A stretch of DNA of 39,827 bases from an uncultured Maribacter sp. (GTDB lineage Bacteria > Bacteroidota > Bacteroidia > Flavobacteriales > Flavobacteriaceae), in assembly GCA_937125035.1 (NCBI GenBank), contig CAKZLG010000090.1, forward strand, positions 1 through 39,827, given 5' to 3'. Positions 15,286 to 24,826 of the stretch are shown one piece after another (within the stretch, counting starts at the first letter, position 1; the number at the start of each line of letters is the position of its first letter). A program made the translations under genes and the position numbers. The notes beneath the pieces were generated by a model. The model saw nothing but the letters and a program-made list of their open reading frames with translations, was not told the DNA's origin and did no database searches.

Positions 15286-16434
15286 ATGGCGAAAGTCGAA
15301 GTAAAACAATTATTGGAAGCCGGTGTGCATTTTGGACACCTTACCCGCAAATGGAATCCCAACATGGCGCCCTACATCTACATGGAGCGCAACGGAATCC
15401 ACGTGATCAACCTTTATAAAACAGTGGCCAAAATGGACGAGGCCAACGAAGCACTGCGAAAAATTGCTGCTTCTGGTCGTAAGATCCTTTTTGTTGCCAC
15501 AAAAAAACAAGCTAAGGACATCGTGGCAGAAAAGGCGGCCAACGTAAACATGCCCTACATTACGGAAAGATGGCCCGGCGGTATGTTGACCAACTTCGTC
15601 ACCATTAGGAAGGCAGTTAAAAAAATGGCCTCCATAGACCGTATGAAAAAAGATGGCACCTTCTTGACCCTTTCCAAAAAGGAAAGATTACAGGTAGATC
15701 GTCTACGTGCCAAATTAGAGAAAAACCTAGGTTCCATTTCAGATATGACCCGTTTGCCCGGGGCCCTGTTTATTGTGGACACCATGCGCGAACATATTGC
15801 CGTAAAGGAAGCACAGAAATTGAACATTCCCATTTTTGCCATGGTGGATACCAATTCAGATCCCAGGGACGTGGATTATTTGATTCCCTCTAATGACGAT
15901 GCATCCAAATCCATCGATATCATCATGACCGAGGTCACCAATGCGGTTGCAGAAGGTTTGGCGGAACGCAAGTCAGAGAAACAAGGGGAAAAGGAAGGCC
16001 AGGAACCCACAGAAGCCAAAGCCAAAACTAAAGAAGAAAAGCCCAAAAAAGAAAAAGCAGAAAAAGCACCAGAGCCCACCCCGGAAACTGTAGAAACAAA
16101 AGCTCCACCCGTTGTGGCCAAAACCACGGAGAATGAAGTGAATGTTGAGGCAGTTGAGGAAGCCGTAGAGACCGAAGGGAAAGCAGATGACCTTACAAAA
16201 ATTGAGGGTGTTGGCCCAAAAGCTGCTGAAGCCCTAACCAATGCAGGTCTTAGCACGTATGCCAAAGTAGCACTGGCCGATGCGGACAAGATGAAAGAGG
16301 TACTCACTGAGGCCAGCTCAAGAATGGCCCATTTGGATCCCACGTCATGGCCAAAACAAGCCCAAATGGCGGCCGATGGTAAATGGGATGAGCTCAAGGA
16401 ATGGCAAGACAGTGTTAAGGGCGGGGTGGAATAA
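15286..16434 (+). CDS. rpsB: 30S ribosomal protein S2 with C-terminal helix-hairpin-helix extension
   Basis: 382 aa against about 230-260 for ordinary S2. Residues 1-228 are a complete S2: LLEAGVHFGHLTRKWNP, VINLYKTVAKM, RWPGGMLTNFVTIRK, LPGALFIVDTMREHIAV and IPIFAMVDTNSDPRDVDYLI. Residues 229-299 are a low-complexity Lys/Glu/Pro/Ala linker. Residues 300-382 form a helix-hairpin-helix type domain (LTKIEGVGPKAAEALTNAG, HLDPTSWPKQAQMAADGKWD). I recall a very similar tail on ribosomal protein L21 of Bacteroidota. The extension is in frame with no sign of a fusion artefact. rpsB heads the usual rpsB-tsf operon. Confidence 0.97.
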   Translation: MAKVEVKQLLEAGVHFGHLTRKWNPNMAPYIYMERNGIHVINLYKTVAKMDEANEALRKIAASGRKILFVATKKQAKDIVAEKAANVNMPYITERWPGGMLTNFVTIRKAVKKMASIDRMKKDGTFLTLSKKERLQVDRLRAKLEKNLGSISDMTRLPGALFIVDTMREHIAVKEAQKLNIPIFAMVDTNSDPRDVDYLIPSNDDASKSIDIIMTEVTNAVAEGLAERKSEKQGEKEGQEPTEAKAKTKEEKPKKEKAEKAPEPTPETVETKAPPVVAKTTENEVNVEAVEEAVETEGKADDLTKIEGVGPKAAEALTNAGLSTYAKVALADADKMKEVLTEASSRMAHLDPTSWPKQAQMAADGKWDELKEWQDSVKGGVE

Positions 16435-16503
16435 CCCCCCAACCTATGGAATGGATAAAAAAATTTAATCATAAGCCTTTTAAGGGCATTAAAACAACAA
16501 GAA

Positions 16504-17328
16504 ATGGCAAAGATAACAGCCGCAGAAGTAAATAAATTGAGAAAGACCACCGGCGCGGGCATGATGGATTGTAAAAAAGCATTGGTAGAGGCCGATGGTG
16601 ATTTTGACAAGGCCATTGAAATCCTGAGGAAGAAGGGCCAAAAAGTGGCTGCCAACAGGGCCGATAGGGAGTCATCTGAAGGCGCAGCCATTGCTAAAGT
16701 CAACGCGGACCATACCCATGGTGTGGTCATTTCATTGAATTGTGAGACCGACTTCGTGGCTAAAAATGATTCTTTCGTAGCGCTAGCCAATGAATTGGCC
16801 GAATTGGCCATGGGCTACGATAGCAAGGATGCTTTTCTCAGTGCTGACTTTAACGGTATGTCTGTACAGGACAAACTCATTGAGCAGACCGGTGTCATTG
16901 GTGAAAAAATTGAGATTGGTGGTTTTGAAACCCTAAGCGCACCTTTTGTAGGCTCTTACATTCATGCTGGCAACAAAATTGCCGTTTTAACGGGTTTATC
17001 TGCCGCTGTTGATGGTGCTGAGGACGTGGCAAAGGATGTGGCCATGCAGGCCGCTGCCATGAATCCCGTGGCCCTGAACGAAGAGGGAGTTGACCAATCG
17101 GTGATTGATAAGGAAGTTGAGATTGCCAAGGATCAACTAAGACAGGAAGGCAAGCCAGAGGCTATGTTGGATAACATTGCCAAAGGAAAGATCAAACGCT
17201 TTTTCAAGGATAATACTTTGGTGAACCAAGATTTCATCAAAGACAGTAAACAGAGTGTTGCACAATATGTGAAAAGTGCAGGCGATGGTCTGGAAGTCAC
17301 TGGATTCAAAAGAGTGGCCCTTGGTTAA
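16504..17328 (+). CDS. tsf: Elongation factor Ts
   Basis: 274 aa guanine-nucleotide exchange factor for EF-Tu. The N-terminal UBA-like domain has LRKTTGAGMMDCKKALVEA, and the core carries NCETDFVAKNDSF and the helix KDVAMQAAAMNP, ending with QDFIKDSKQSVAQYVKSAG. 69 nt after rpsB and clearly in the same operon; a strong terminator follows 29 nt after the stop. Confidence 0.98.
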   Translation: MAKITAAEVNKLRKTTGAGMMDCKKALVEADGDFDKAIEILRKKGQKVAANRADRESSEGAAIAKVNADHTHGVVISLNCETDFVAKNDSFVALANELAELAMGYDSKDAFLSADFNGMSVQDKLIEQTGVIGEKIEIGGFETLSAPFVGSYIHAGNKIAVLTGLSAAVDGAEDVAKDVAMQAAAMNPVALNEEGVDQSVIDKEVEIAKDQLRQEGKPEAMLDNIAKGKIKRFFKDNTLVNQDFIKDSKQSVAQYVKSAGDGLEVTGFKRVALG

Positions 17329-17356
17329 AACCCAACCAGCCAGTCATCAAAAAAAG

Positions 17357-17383
17357 AAAGCCGCCCTCTCAAGGGCGGCTTTT
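17357..17383. terminator. Bidirectional terminator between tsf and the M61 peptidase gene
   Basis: Stem AAAGCCGCCC (17357-17366), loop TCTCAA, stem GGGCGGCTTT (17373-17382), with A-runs to the left and T-rich sequence to the right. Both convergent genes end within 30 nt of it. Confidence 0.92.
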
Positions 17384-17406
17384 ATATTTCCCTTCCACTG
17401 AAAAAC

Positions 17407-19284
17407 TCAGCCCTTCAACCAAGATTGCCTTAAGCTGGCCAATGTGCCGGAGACCCCTTCCACTTCCACGATTTTGGTCACCTCAATTTCCGGGCTTCCC
17501 ACAGGACCCTCCAACAATAATGTTTCCCCATTGCGCTCCACCTCCATGGCAATACTTCGTTTTGGAGACCAACCAAAGCTCTGCCCTATAATGGCCCTAA
17601 TGGTATCCAGATCAATCGTCCTACCATCAATTTTGCGTATGATATCCCCTCCTTGGGCACCCAACCCCAGAAAGAAACTGTTAAGACCAATCCCCTCTCG
17701 TATAAAAATGGCACCACCGTTCTCTCCATCCACGTCTATGAAGGGCACCTCTCCGTCCAGAAAATAACCGGTCTGTTCTATTTCCTTTATGGGGGCCAAG
17801 CCCACCTTTGCCCAATATTTAGCATAATCAATAGGCTGGGTGCCCACAACATGGTTGTTGAAAAAAACACCCACCTCCGGATAGGTCATGGCCACGATTT
17901 CAGGTATTAAATCAGCATCATTGAATGGCGTATTCTTTCCATATTTCTTGGAAAGCTCTTTCATTAACCACAAGACACCCCTCTCCCCATTGCTCTTTTC
18001 GCGCAGTAAAATATCCAAGGCCATATTGATCAATGTGCCCTTCTCATAAACATTGGGATAGTTTTCCTCATAGGGCGCGGCAAGAATGTTCTTGCTCATT
18101 TCCGTGAAGGACATGGTGTCATCATAGGCTTTGGCATTGTTTACCTTGGCCATAAGTCGCTCATAAAATTCCTCTTTGGGGATAAGTCCTTGTTGGATCT
18201 GAAAGAGATTGGCAAAATATTCCGTGGTGCCCTCGTACATCCATAAGTGTTTTGACATCTTAGGGTCGTTGAAATCAAAATACTGTATTTCCTTGGAGTG
18301 CACATTAAGGGGCGTAACAATGTGAAAGAATTCATGGGACACCACATCCACCATGGCTTGTTCCATTCGTTCTTGGGGCAGGGATTCTGGCAGTACCACC
18401 ACCGTGGAGGTATGGTGCTCCAAGGCACCAAAGCCTTGCGCATCCTCGCTGGACATATCGGATAGGTAGAGCAAAATATTGTATTCTTCGGTGGTGTTAA
18501 TATCACCTAAGAAGGCTTTCTGGGCAGACATCATTTTCTCCATGCGATCTTTGAGGTTAATGGCAGCATAAGCGCCAGTGGGTGAATACACCGCCATATT
18601 GACGGTGATATCACTAACCTTGAAGCTGATTTTATTATTTGGCGCATAGAGAATAGGGTTGTCTATTACATCAAAATACCTGGACGCCACAAATACATCC
18701 TGCAAGGCACCTTCTCCAGAGGGGACCTCTGGCAACGACGTGGTGGCGATCAGGCCATCTGGTTTGGATATCCGGAGTTCATAGGGTACTTCCTTAAAAC
18801 CGTCAAAATAACCCACAAACGCATGTAAGTTGAGCATATAGTTTTCCCCGGAGAGAATGTTGGATCCTGCCGGGGAAAATACCGGTGCCTCCGCAGCACG
18901 CTCTGTATCATAGGTATCATTTACCCAATAGGTCATCCTATCCAAAGAAGTACCGTTGGCCACCTGCCAAGAATTGACATCCAACTGTTGCACGGGCAGG
19001 CGGGCGCCTTTATAGTCATAGGCCCGTACACTATCTATGTATTGCCCATAATCATCGGCGCTGTAGGTGCCAGGTACGGTCTTTGGAATCCGAAAAACTA
19101 CCTGTTCCGCACGGAAAGCCCCTGGATCAATGGTTACCTTGACCATATCCTTCACTACGTTCACCAAATCCAAAGAGGTCACTACGGGCGTGTTTTCCAC
19201 CAATACCAGATTTTTTGACGCCCCGCATCCCACTAACAACCCCGTTGCCATGAAAAGAAATACCTTGTTCCCCATATTTGCCAT
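17407..19284 (-). CDS. M61-family metallopeptidase lipoprotein with PDZ domain
   Basis: About 625 aa. The N-terminus is a lipoprotein signal (GNKVFLFMATGLLVGCGAS, lipobox LVGC), so it is anchored in the cell envelope. Numbered from the ATG at 19284, the zinc site is H317-E318-x-x-H321 (SHEFFHIVTPLNVHSKEI), with the third ligand E351 in WMYEGTTEYFANLF. The N-terminal domain is the M61 beta-sandwich. A PDZ-like segment near the C-terminus (GAIFIREGIG ... LGLGAQGGDIIRKIDGRTI) completes the family architecture. M61 enzymes are glycyl/acidic aminopeptidases. The frame also opens at a TTG (19293), with ATGs at 19284 and 19275; I chose 19284. Convergent with tsf and apparently monocistronic. Confidence 0.9.
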   Translation of the reverse strand: MANMGNKVFLFMATGLLVGCGASKNLVLVENTPVVTSLDLVNVVKDMVKVTIDPGAFRAEQVVFRIPKTVPGTYSADDYGQYIDSVRAYDYKGARLPVQQLDVNSWQVANGTSLDRMTYWVNDTYDTERAAEAPVFSPAGSNILSGENYMLNLHAFVGYFDGFKEVPYELRISKPDGLIATTSLPEVPSGEGALQDVFVASRYFDVIDNPILYAPNNKISFKVSDITVNMAVYSPTGAYAAINLKDRMEKMMSAQKAFLGDINTTEEYNILLYLSDMSSEDAQGFGALEHHTSTVVVLPESLPQERMEQAMVDVVSHEFFHIVTPLNVHSKEIQYFDFNDPKMSKHLWMYEGTTEYFANLFQIQQGLIPKEEFYERLMAKVNNAKAYDDTMSFTEMSKNILAAPYEENYPNVYEKGTLINMALDILLREKSNGERGVLWLMKELSKKYGKNTPFNDADLIPEIVAMTYPEVGVFFNNHVVGTQPIDYAKYWAKVGLAPIKEIEQTGYFLDGEVPFIDVDGENGGAIFIREGIGLNSFFLGLGAQGGDIIRKIDGRTIDLDTIRAIIGQSFGWSPKRSIAMEVERNGETLLLEGPVGSPEIEVTKIVEVEGVSGTLASLRQSWLKG

Positions 19285-19413
19285 TGTGCTCAATTTCTTA
19301 CGTATACAATCTGTTCACAAGATTATTAAAAATATGGCATAGGCTCATGTATTTTAAAAAATAATTATGCTTTACCATAATGCATGGGGAATACCACCAT
19401 CAATAATTTTCAT

Positions 19414-19421
19414 TATTTTTG
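19414..19421 (+). promoter_or_regulatory. -7 box upstream of pyrH
   Basis: TATTTTTG is an exact TAnnTTTG match. A start near 19427 would leave a leader of only about 12 nt before the ATG at 19439, and it excludes the longer upstream reading of the same frame. No clear -33 element is seen. Confidence 0.5.
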
Positions 19422-19438
19422 CCTTGAAAAACCATCTT

Positions 19439-20146
19439 ATGAGATACAAACGAATACTCTTGAAACTCAGTGGCGAGGCGCTTATGGGGGAAAAGCAATA
19501 TGGCATAGATCCAATTAGATTGGGAGCTTATGCGGCGGAAATAAAAAAAGTGGTTGAAAAGGGTATTCAGGTGGCCATTGTAATCGGAGGGGGCAATATC
19601 TTCCGTGGACTTTCCGGCGCGGCCACGGGCATGGACCGTGTGCAAGGTGACCATATGGGAATGTTGGCAACGGTAATCAATGGTCTTGCCCTACAAAGTG
19701 CTCTGGAAATGCAAGACGTACAGACCAGGCTGCAGTCTGCCATCAAAATCAACGAAGTGGCCGAACCGTTTATACGCAGAAGGGCCATTAGGCACTTGGA
19801 AAAAGGCAGGGTGGTCATTTTTGGGGGCGGCACCGGAAACCCCTATTTTACAACGGACAGTGCCGCCGTTTTAAGGGCCATTGAAATAGAGGCCGATGTC
19901 ATTCTGAAAGGTACCCGCGTGGATGGCATCTATACCTCAGACCCTGAAAAAGATAAAACAGCCACAAAATTCGACACCATCTCCTTTAAGGATGTGCTTC
20001 AAAAAGGACTTAAGGTCATGGATACGACGGCCTTCACCCTGAGTCAGGAAAACGAATTGCCCATAGTGGTATTTGATATGAACAAGCGTGGCAATCTCTT
20101 AAAATTGGTTGACGGCGAGATCATAGGTACTACCGTGAACATATGA
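19439..20146 (+). CDS. pyrH: UMP kinase
   Basis: Phosphorylates UMP to UDP in pyrimidine nucleotide synthesis; cytoplasmic hexamer of the amino-acid-kinase fold. 235 aa from the ATG at 19439: [16 protein letters not shown], the glycine-rich [51 protein letters not shown] and [14 protein letters not shown] are all family signatures. The frame is open for 24 further codons upstream, but those residues are not part of the family and precede the -7 box. frr follows after 42 nt, the common bacterial arrangement. Confidence 0.97.
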   Translation: MRYKRILLKLSGEALMGEKQYGIDPIRLGAYAAEIKKVVEKGIQVAIVIGGGNIFRGLSGAATGMDRVQGDHMGMLATVINGLALQSALEMQDVQTRLQSAIKINEVAEPFIRRRAIRHLEKGRVVIFGGGTGNPYFTTDSAAVLRAIEIEADVILKGTRVDGIYTSDPEKDKTATKFDTISFKDVLQKGLKVMDTTAFTLSQENELPIVVFDMNKRGNLLKLVDGEIIGTTVNI

Positions 20147-20188
20147 TATTTGGTTTGATTTTTGAACTTGTACCCTATACTTTAGAAA

Positions 20189-20743
20189 ATGAACGAAGAA
20201 ATAAATTTTATTCTTGATTCCACCAAAGAAAGCATGGATGCGGCCATAGCCCATTTAGAGCGGGAGTTTACCAAAATAAGGGCCGGAAAGGCGAGCCCTG
20301 CCATGCTTTCCTCTGTTCTGGTGGAATATTACGGCTCCCAAACGCCCCTGTCTCAAGTGGCCAACATCAATACCCCGGACGGGCGAACGCTCTCGGTACA
20401 ACCTTGGGAAAAATCCATGCTCTCGGAAATTGAAAAAGCCATCATGAACGCCAATTTGGGCTTCAATCCCATGAACAATGGGGAATTGGTGATCATCAAC
20501 GTGCCCCCGCTCACAGAAGAGAGGCGCATACAGCTTACCAAACAGGCCAAGGCAGAGGCGGAACACGCCAAAGTAGGGGTGCGAAGTGCCAGACAAGACG
20601 CCAATAAAGAGATCAAGGAACTGGACATTTCAGAAGACCTTGAAAAAAACGCCACAGTAGACGTGCAGGAACTAACGGATAAGTACATTCAGAAAATAGA
20701 TGATTTTCTTGGTGTAAAGGAGGCCGAGATCATGAAGGTCTAA
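20189..20743 (+). CDS. frr: Ribosome recycling factor
   Basis: 184 aa, normal. Splits post-termination ribosomes together with EF-G. Blocks: REFTKIRAGKASPAMLSSV, VEYYGSQTPLSQVANI, LSVQPWEKSMLSEIEKAI, IINVPPLTEERRIQLTKQAK and AKVGVRSARQDANKEIKEL. Downstream of pyrH, probably in one transcript, ended by the terminator at 20767-20790. Confidence 0.98.
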   Translation: MNEEINFILDSTKESMDAAIAHLEREFTKIRAGKASPAMLSSVLVEYYGSQTPLSQVANINTPDGRTLSVQPWEKSMLSEIEKAIMNANLGFNPMNNGELVIINVPPLTEERRIQLTKQAKAEAEHAKVGVRSARQDANKEIKELDISEDLEKNATVDVQELTDKYIQKIDDFLGVKEAEIMKV

Positions 20744-20766
20744 AACGGTACGAATCAAAGATACAG

Positions 20767-20790
20767 GGCAACCCATGGGGTTGCCTTTTT
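20767..20790 (+). terminator. Intrinsic terminator of pyrH-frr
   Basis: GGCAACCC (20767-20774), loop ATG, GGGTTGCC (20778-20785), then five T. A standard rho-independent terminator 24 nt after the frr stop. Confidence 0.93.
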
Positions 20791-20847
20791 CATGGAAGGC
20801 CATTTCATTTTTAAACCCCGGTCTTAGGAACAATTCCACCTATTGGT

Positions 20848-20855
20848 TACCTTTG
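20848..20855 (+). promoter_or_regulatory. -7 box upstream of the RND-type transporter gene
   Basis: TACCTTTG is an exact TAnnTTTG match, 18 nt before the ATG at 20874 and downstream of the frr terminator. No clear -33 element. Confidence 0.5.
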
Positions 20856-20873
20856 CCCACCACTTAGAGAACT

Positions 20874-23261
20874 ATGGTCAAAAAATTAACAGAGGGATTT
20901 TGGTCCACCACAGCCCGCATCATTTTAAGGAACAGAATCATTATTTTACTCCTTATTGCGGCCACGACCCTCTTTTTTGCGCTACAGTGGGAAAATATGC
21001 GTTTCTCCAATTCGCAAGCCAACCTATTGCCAGATGACCATCCGGTAAACTTGGAATACAATGCTTTTTTGGAACAATTTGGGGAAGAGGGCAATGCCGT
21101 GGTCTTTGCCATTAAGGACACCACTCTGTTCCAACCCAAGAATTTCAATCTCTGGAATAAGTTCAGCAAACAGCTGAGCGCCTTTCCAGAGGTGGATTTC
21201 GTCATTTCCTTGGACAACCTTCAGGAATTGAAAAAAGACAATGAAAAACAGGAGTTCGTGTTGCAACCGTTGATCAACAGGCCAACGGAAAACCGGGCGC
21301 AAATAGACAGCATCACCCAGCACCTGTTCAACGAGCTGCCCTTTTATGAAAGTCTTCTGTTCAATAAGGAAAGTGGCACCATCCGCACGGTCATGTACTT
21401 GGATAAGGATATTGTGAATACGTCTGTCCGAAAAGACTTCATCCTTAAGGACTTGGCACATCTGGTGGATCGTTTTGAAGCGGAGACCCGTATGGATGTG
21501 CGCATTTCAGGAATGCCCTACATACGTACATTGAACTCACAGAACATCATAGACGAAATTGGTAAGTTCATCTTGGCGGCCCTTGGGGTCACCTCCTTGA
21601 TCTTCTTCTTTTTCTTTAGGAGTTTCCGGGCCACCTTCATTTCCATGTGCGTTGTGATCATTGGAGTCATGTGGGCTTTTGGCATTCTGGGCTTGTTGCA
21701 GTATGAGATCACCGTACTTACCGCTCTCATTCCGCCTTTGATCATCGTTATAGGTATCCCCAACTGTATTTTTCTGATCAACAAGTATCAGCAAGAGGTC
21801 AAAAAACACGGAAACCAAGCCCTTTCCCTTCAACGGGTCATTTCCAAAATAGGGAACGCCACTTTAATGACGAACGTGACAACGGCCTCCGGTTTTGCCA
21901 CCTTTATCATTACGGACAGTAAATTATTGAAAGAATTTGGCATTGTGGCCTCCATCAACATCATTGGCATCTTCATTCTTTCACTCTTGATCATCCCCAT
22001 TGTCTACAGTTTTTTATCGCTCCCCAAAACACGACATTTAAAACACCTGAACAAACGTTGGATAGATGCTTTTGTAAGTTGGATGGAGCATATGGTACGG
22101 AATCGCAGAATATCCGTTTATGTGGTTTCCATAGCCTTATTGGTATTGAGCATTATAGGCATCTATCAAATTGAAATCTCGGGAAGTCCCATAGAGGATA
22201 TGCCCAAGAAAGCGGCTTTTTTTAAGGACATCCGGTTCTTTGAACAAGAATTTGACGGTATTATGCCCGTAGAGATCGTAGTGGACACCAAAAACCCCAA
22301 AGGGGTTTTGAAACCGGCCACTTTAAAGCGTATGGATCGTCTGGGCGAGGTCATTGAAGACATTCCAGAGCTCTCCAAACCCGTTTCGGTGGTGAACTTG
22401 GTCAAGTATTCCAAACAAGCCTTTTATAATGGCATACCAAAATACTACCAACTGCCCACGAGCCAAGAAAATAATTTCATTATGGATGTGGCCCGTAAAT
22501 CTGCGGACAACGGAAACCTTTTGAAGAGCTTTGTGGACAGTACTGGACAAGTGGCCCGTATAACTACCTTTATGCAAGATGTTAAAACCGATCGCATGGA
22601 GAGCATTGAAGGCAGGCTTTTGGAGAACATTGCCAAAATATTTCCCACAGAACGTTACAATGTGTATATGACCGGTAGCGCACTCCTCTTTTTAAAGGGC
22701 ACAAAATACCTGGTAAAAAATCTGGTCATGTCCCTGGCCCTGGCCATTGGCCTTATTGCGCTATTCATGGCCTATCTGTTCCGTTCCTTCAGGATGATTG
22801 TAATTTCCTTGATACCCAATATCCTGCCCTTATTGGTCACAGCGGGCATTATGGGTTTTGTAGGGGTGCCCATAAAACCATCTACCATTTTGGTGTTCAG
22901 CATAGCCTTTGGTATTTCTGTAGATGACACCATCCATTTTCTGGCCAAGTACCGGCAAGAGCTTACGGCCAGCAAATGGCGCATTGAGCGATCGGTATAT
23001 GCCGCTTTACGGGAAACAGGGGTGAGTATGTTCTACACCTCCATTGTGCTTTTCTTCGGTTTTTCCGTCTTTATAATTTCCAATTTTGGGGGCACCGTGG
23101 CCTTAGGTTCATTGGTATCCGCCACCCTACTTTTTGCCATGTTGGCCAATTTGATTCTCTTGCCGTCCTTATTACTGTCTCTTGAGCGCAGCATTGCCAA
23201 TAAAAAAGTCCTAAAAAAACCACAGATAGACATTCTCCCCAAAGATACCGAGGCCGACTGA
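20874..23261 (+). CDS. RND superfamily (MMPL-type) membrane transporter
   Basis: 795 aa with two repeated halves, each a TM helix, a periplasmic domain and a bundle of five further TM helices, 12 TM in all (for example [19 protein letters not shown] near the N-terminus, [15 protein letters not shown] at about 240, and [23 protein letters not shown] at about 620). The second half has the acidic pair in TM10-equivalent G680-I-S-V-D684-D685-TIHFL, the usual proton-relay/sterol-sensing-domain position. The first half has [13 protein letters not shown] (294-306) at the matching place and lacks the acids. The family exports lipids or hydrophobic compounds. It has its own promoter and no membrane-fusion or TolC partner gene nearby. 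Substrate unknown. Confidence 0.88.
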   Translation: MVKKLTEGFWSTTARIILRNRIIILLLIAATTLFFALQWENMRFSNSQANLLPDDHPVNLEYNAFLEQFGEEGNAVVFAIKDTTLFQPKNFNLWNKFSKQLSAFPEVDFVISLDNLQELKKDNEKQEFVLQPLINRPTENRAQIDSITQHLFNELPFYESLLFNKESGTIRTVMYLDKDIVNTSVRKDFILKDLAHLVDRFEAETRMDVRISGMPYIRTLNSQNIIDEIGKFILAALGVTSLIFFFFFRSFRATFISMCVVIIGVMWAFGILGLLQYEITVLTALIPPLIIVIGIPNCIFLINKYQQEVKKHGNQALSLQRVISKIGNATLMTNVTTASGFATFIITDSKLLKEFGIVASINIIGIFILSLLIIPIVYSFLSLPKTRHLKHLNKRWIDAFVSWMEHMVRNRRISVYVVSIALLVLSIIGIYQIEISGSPIEDMPKKAAFFKDIRFFEQEFDGIMPVEIVVDTKNPKGVLKPATLKRMDRLGEVIEDIPELSKPVSVVNLVKYSKQAFYNGIPKYYQLPTSQENNFIMDVARKSADNGNLLKSFVDSTGQVARITTFMQDVKTDRMESIEGRLLENIAKIFPTERYNVYMTGSALLFLKGTKYLVKNLVMSLALAIGLIALFMAYLFRSFRMIVISLIPNILPLLVTAGIMGFVGVPIKPSTILVFSIAFGISVDDTIHFLAKYRQELTASKWRIERSVYAALRETGVSMFYTSIVLFFGFSVFIISNFGGTVALGSLVSATLLFAMLANLILLPSLLLSLERSIANKKVLKKPQIDILPKDTEAD

Positions 23262-23321
23262 TCACTTATACAAAATGCGCATTTTGGGGTGCCCAAGTGG
23301 CTCATTTTTTTCCCAAAAGGC

Positions 23322-23329
23322 TATCTTTG
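23322..23329 (+). promoter_or_regulatory. -7 box upstream of asnS
   Basis: TATCTTTG is an exact TAnnTTTG match, 26 nt before the ATG at 23356. It supports that start over the one at 23275. A T-run lies where the -33 element should be. Confidence 0.5.
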
Positions 23330-23355
23330 GGGCCTTAATCACATTCAATCATATA

Positions 23356-24789
23356 ATGCAGTCAATCGCCATAAAGGATTTATTAAAAGGCCACCATTTA
23401 CTACAGGAAGTCATCATAAATGGTTGGGTAAGGACATTTAGGAGCAATAGGTTCATCGCATTGAATGATGGCTCTACCTTGAGCACCATACAATGCGTAG
23501 TGGATTTTGAGAAATTTGATGCGGACCTCTTAAAAAAAATACAGACCGGCGCCGCATTGCGCATTTCCGGAACCTTGGTGGAAAGTCAAGGCCGGGGGCA
23601 ATCCGTGGAAATCCAAGTCAATGATATTTTTGTACATGGTTCCGCAGACCCGGAAACCTACCCCATACAGCCCAAAAAGCATTCATTGGAATTTTTAAGG
23701 GAAAAAGCCCACTTGCGGGTACGTACCAACACATTTGCCGCCGTTATGCGGGTGAGGTCTGCCCTGTCCTTTGCCATTCATCAATATTTCAGGGACCATG
23801 GTTTTTATTACTTTCATGCACCCATCATTACCGGGTCGGATGCCGAAGGTGCCGGGGAAATGTTCCGCGTAACCACCCTAGATGACAAAAAACCCCCGTT
23901 GAACGATGCTGGTGAAGTGGATTACAGTGAGGATTTTTTCGGGAAGGAGACCAATCTCACCGTATCCGGACAATTAGAGGCAGAAGCCTACGCCATGGGA
24001 CTTGGTAAGGTATACACTTTTGGCCCCACCTTCCGGGCAGAAAATTCCAATACATCAAGGCACTTGGCAGAATTCTGGATGATCGAACCCGAAATGGCCT
24101 TTTATGACTTGGACGCCAATATGGACCTGGCAGAGGATTTCATTAAGTTCGTTATCGCCTACGTTCTGGAACATTGCCAAGAGGACCTTCAATTTTTGGA
24201 AAAACGCCTTTTGGACGAAGAAAAGACTAAACCCCAGGCAGAACGCAGTGCAATGGCCTTAATGGAAAAGCTGCGCTTTGTGGTGGACCATACGTTTAAA
24301 CGGGTCACCTACACGGAAGCCATTGATATCCTCAGGGCCAGCACCCCCAATAAGAAAAAGAAATTTCAATACCCTATTGACGAATGGGGTGCCGATCTGC
24401 AGAGCGAGCACGAACGATATCTGGTGGAAAAGCATTTTAAATGCCCCGTCATACTTTTTGATTATCCCGCCAAGATAAAGGCCTTCTACATGCGCCTAAA
24501 CGACGATGGAAAGACCGTAAGGGCCATGGATATACTATTTCCGGGCATAGGGGAGATCGTGGGAGGATCACAAAGAGAAGAGCGCTTGGAAGTGCTTCAG
24601 CAAAAAATAGCTGCTTTGGGCATTGATGAAAAGGAGCTATGGTGGTACCTTGACCTGCGCAGGTTTGGCACCGCGGAACATAGTGGTTTTGGCCTGGGCT
24701 TTGAAAGACTCGTACTCTTTGCTACGGGCATGGGCAATATAAGAGATGTGATTCCTTTTCCCAGAACACCCCAGAATGCCGAGTTTTAA
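23356..24789 (+). CDS. asnS: Asparaginyl-tRNA synthetase
   Basis: 477 aa class IIb aminoacyl-tRNA synthetase charging tRNA-Asn. The N-terminal OB-fold anticodon-binding domain (about 15-105, [20 protein letters not shown]) precedes the catalytic core: motif 1 region around [19 protein letters not shown], motif 2 [20 protein letters not shown] and motif 3 [15 protein letters not shown], with the Asn/Asp-type ending [17 protein letters not shown]. The frame opens 27 codons earlier, but the ATG at 23356 gives the family N-terminus and lies just behind the -7 box. rpoN starts 37 nt downstream on the same strand. Confidence 0.97.
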   Translation: MQSIAIKDLLKGHHLLQEVIINGWVRTFRSNRFIALNDGSTLSTIQCVVDFEKFDADLLKKIQTGAALRISGTLVESQGRGQSVEIQVNDIFVHGSADPETYPIQPKKHSLEFLREKAHLRVRTNTFAAVMRVRSALSFAIHQYFRDHGFYYFHAPIITGSDAEGAGEMFRVTTLDDKKPPLNDAGEVDYSEDFFGKETNLTVSGQLEAEAYAMGLGKVYTFGPTFRAENSNTSRHLAEFWMIEPEMAFYDLDANMDLAEDFIKFVIAYVLEHCQEDLQFLEKRLLDEEKTKPQAERSAMALMEKLRFVVDHTFKRVTYTEAIDILRASTPNKKKKFQYPIDEWGADLQSEHERYLVEKHFKCPVILFDYPAKIKAFYMRLNDDGKTVRAMDILFPGIGEIVGGSQREERLEVLQQKIAALGIDEKELWWYLDLRRFGTAEHSGFGLGFERLVLFATGMGNIRDVIPFPRTPQNAEF

Positions 24790-24826
24790 GTGTATTTGCG
24801 TACTTTTATAGACAGCGCACAACGTT

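Noticed and set aside
15876-16811. Minus-strand open frame of 311 codons opposite the ends of rpsB and tsf
   Set aside because: It is Ser/Ala/Leu-rich, runs across two certain genes on the other strand and has no family resemblance; it reflects their codon use.
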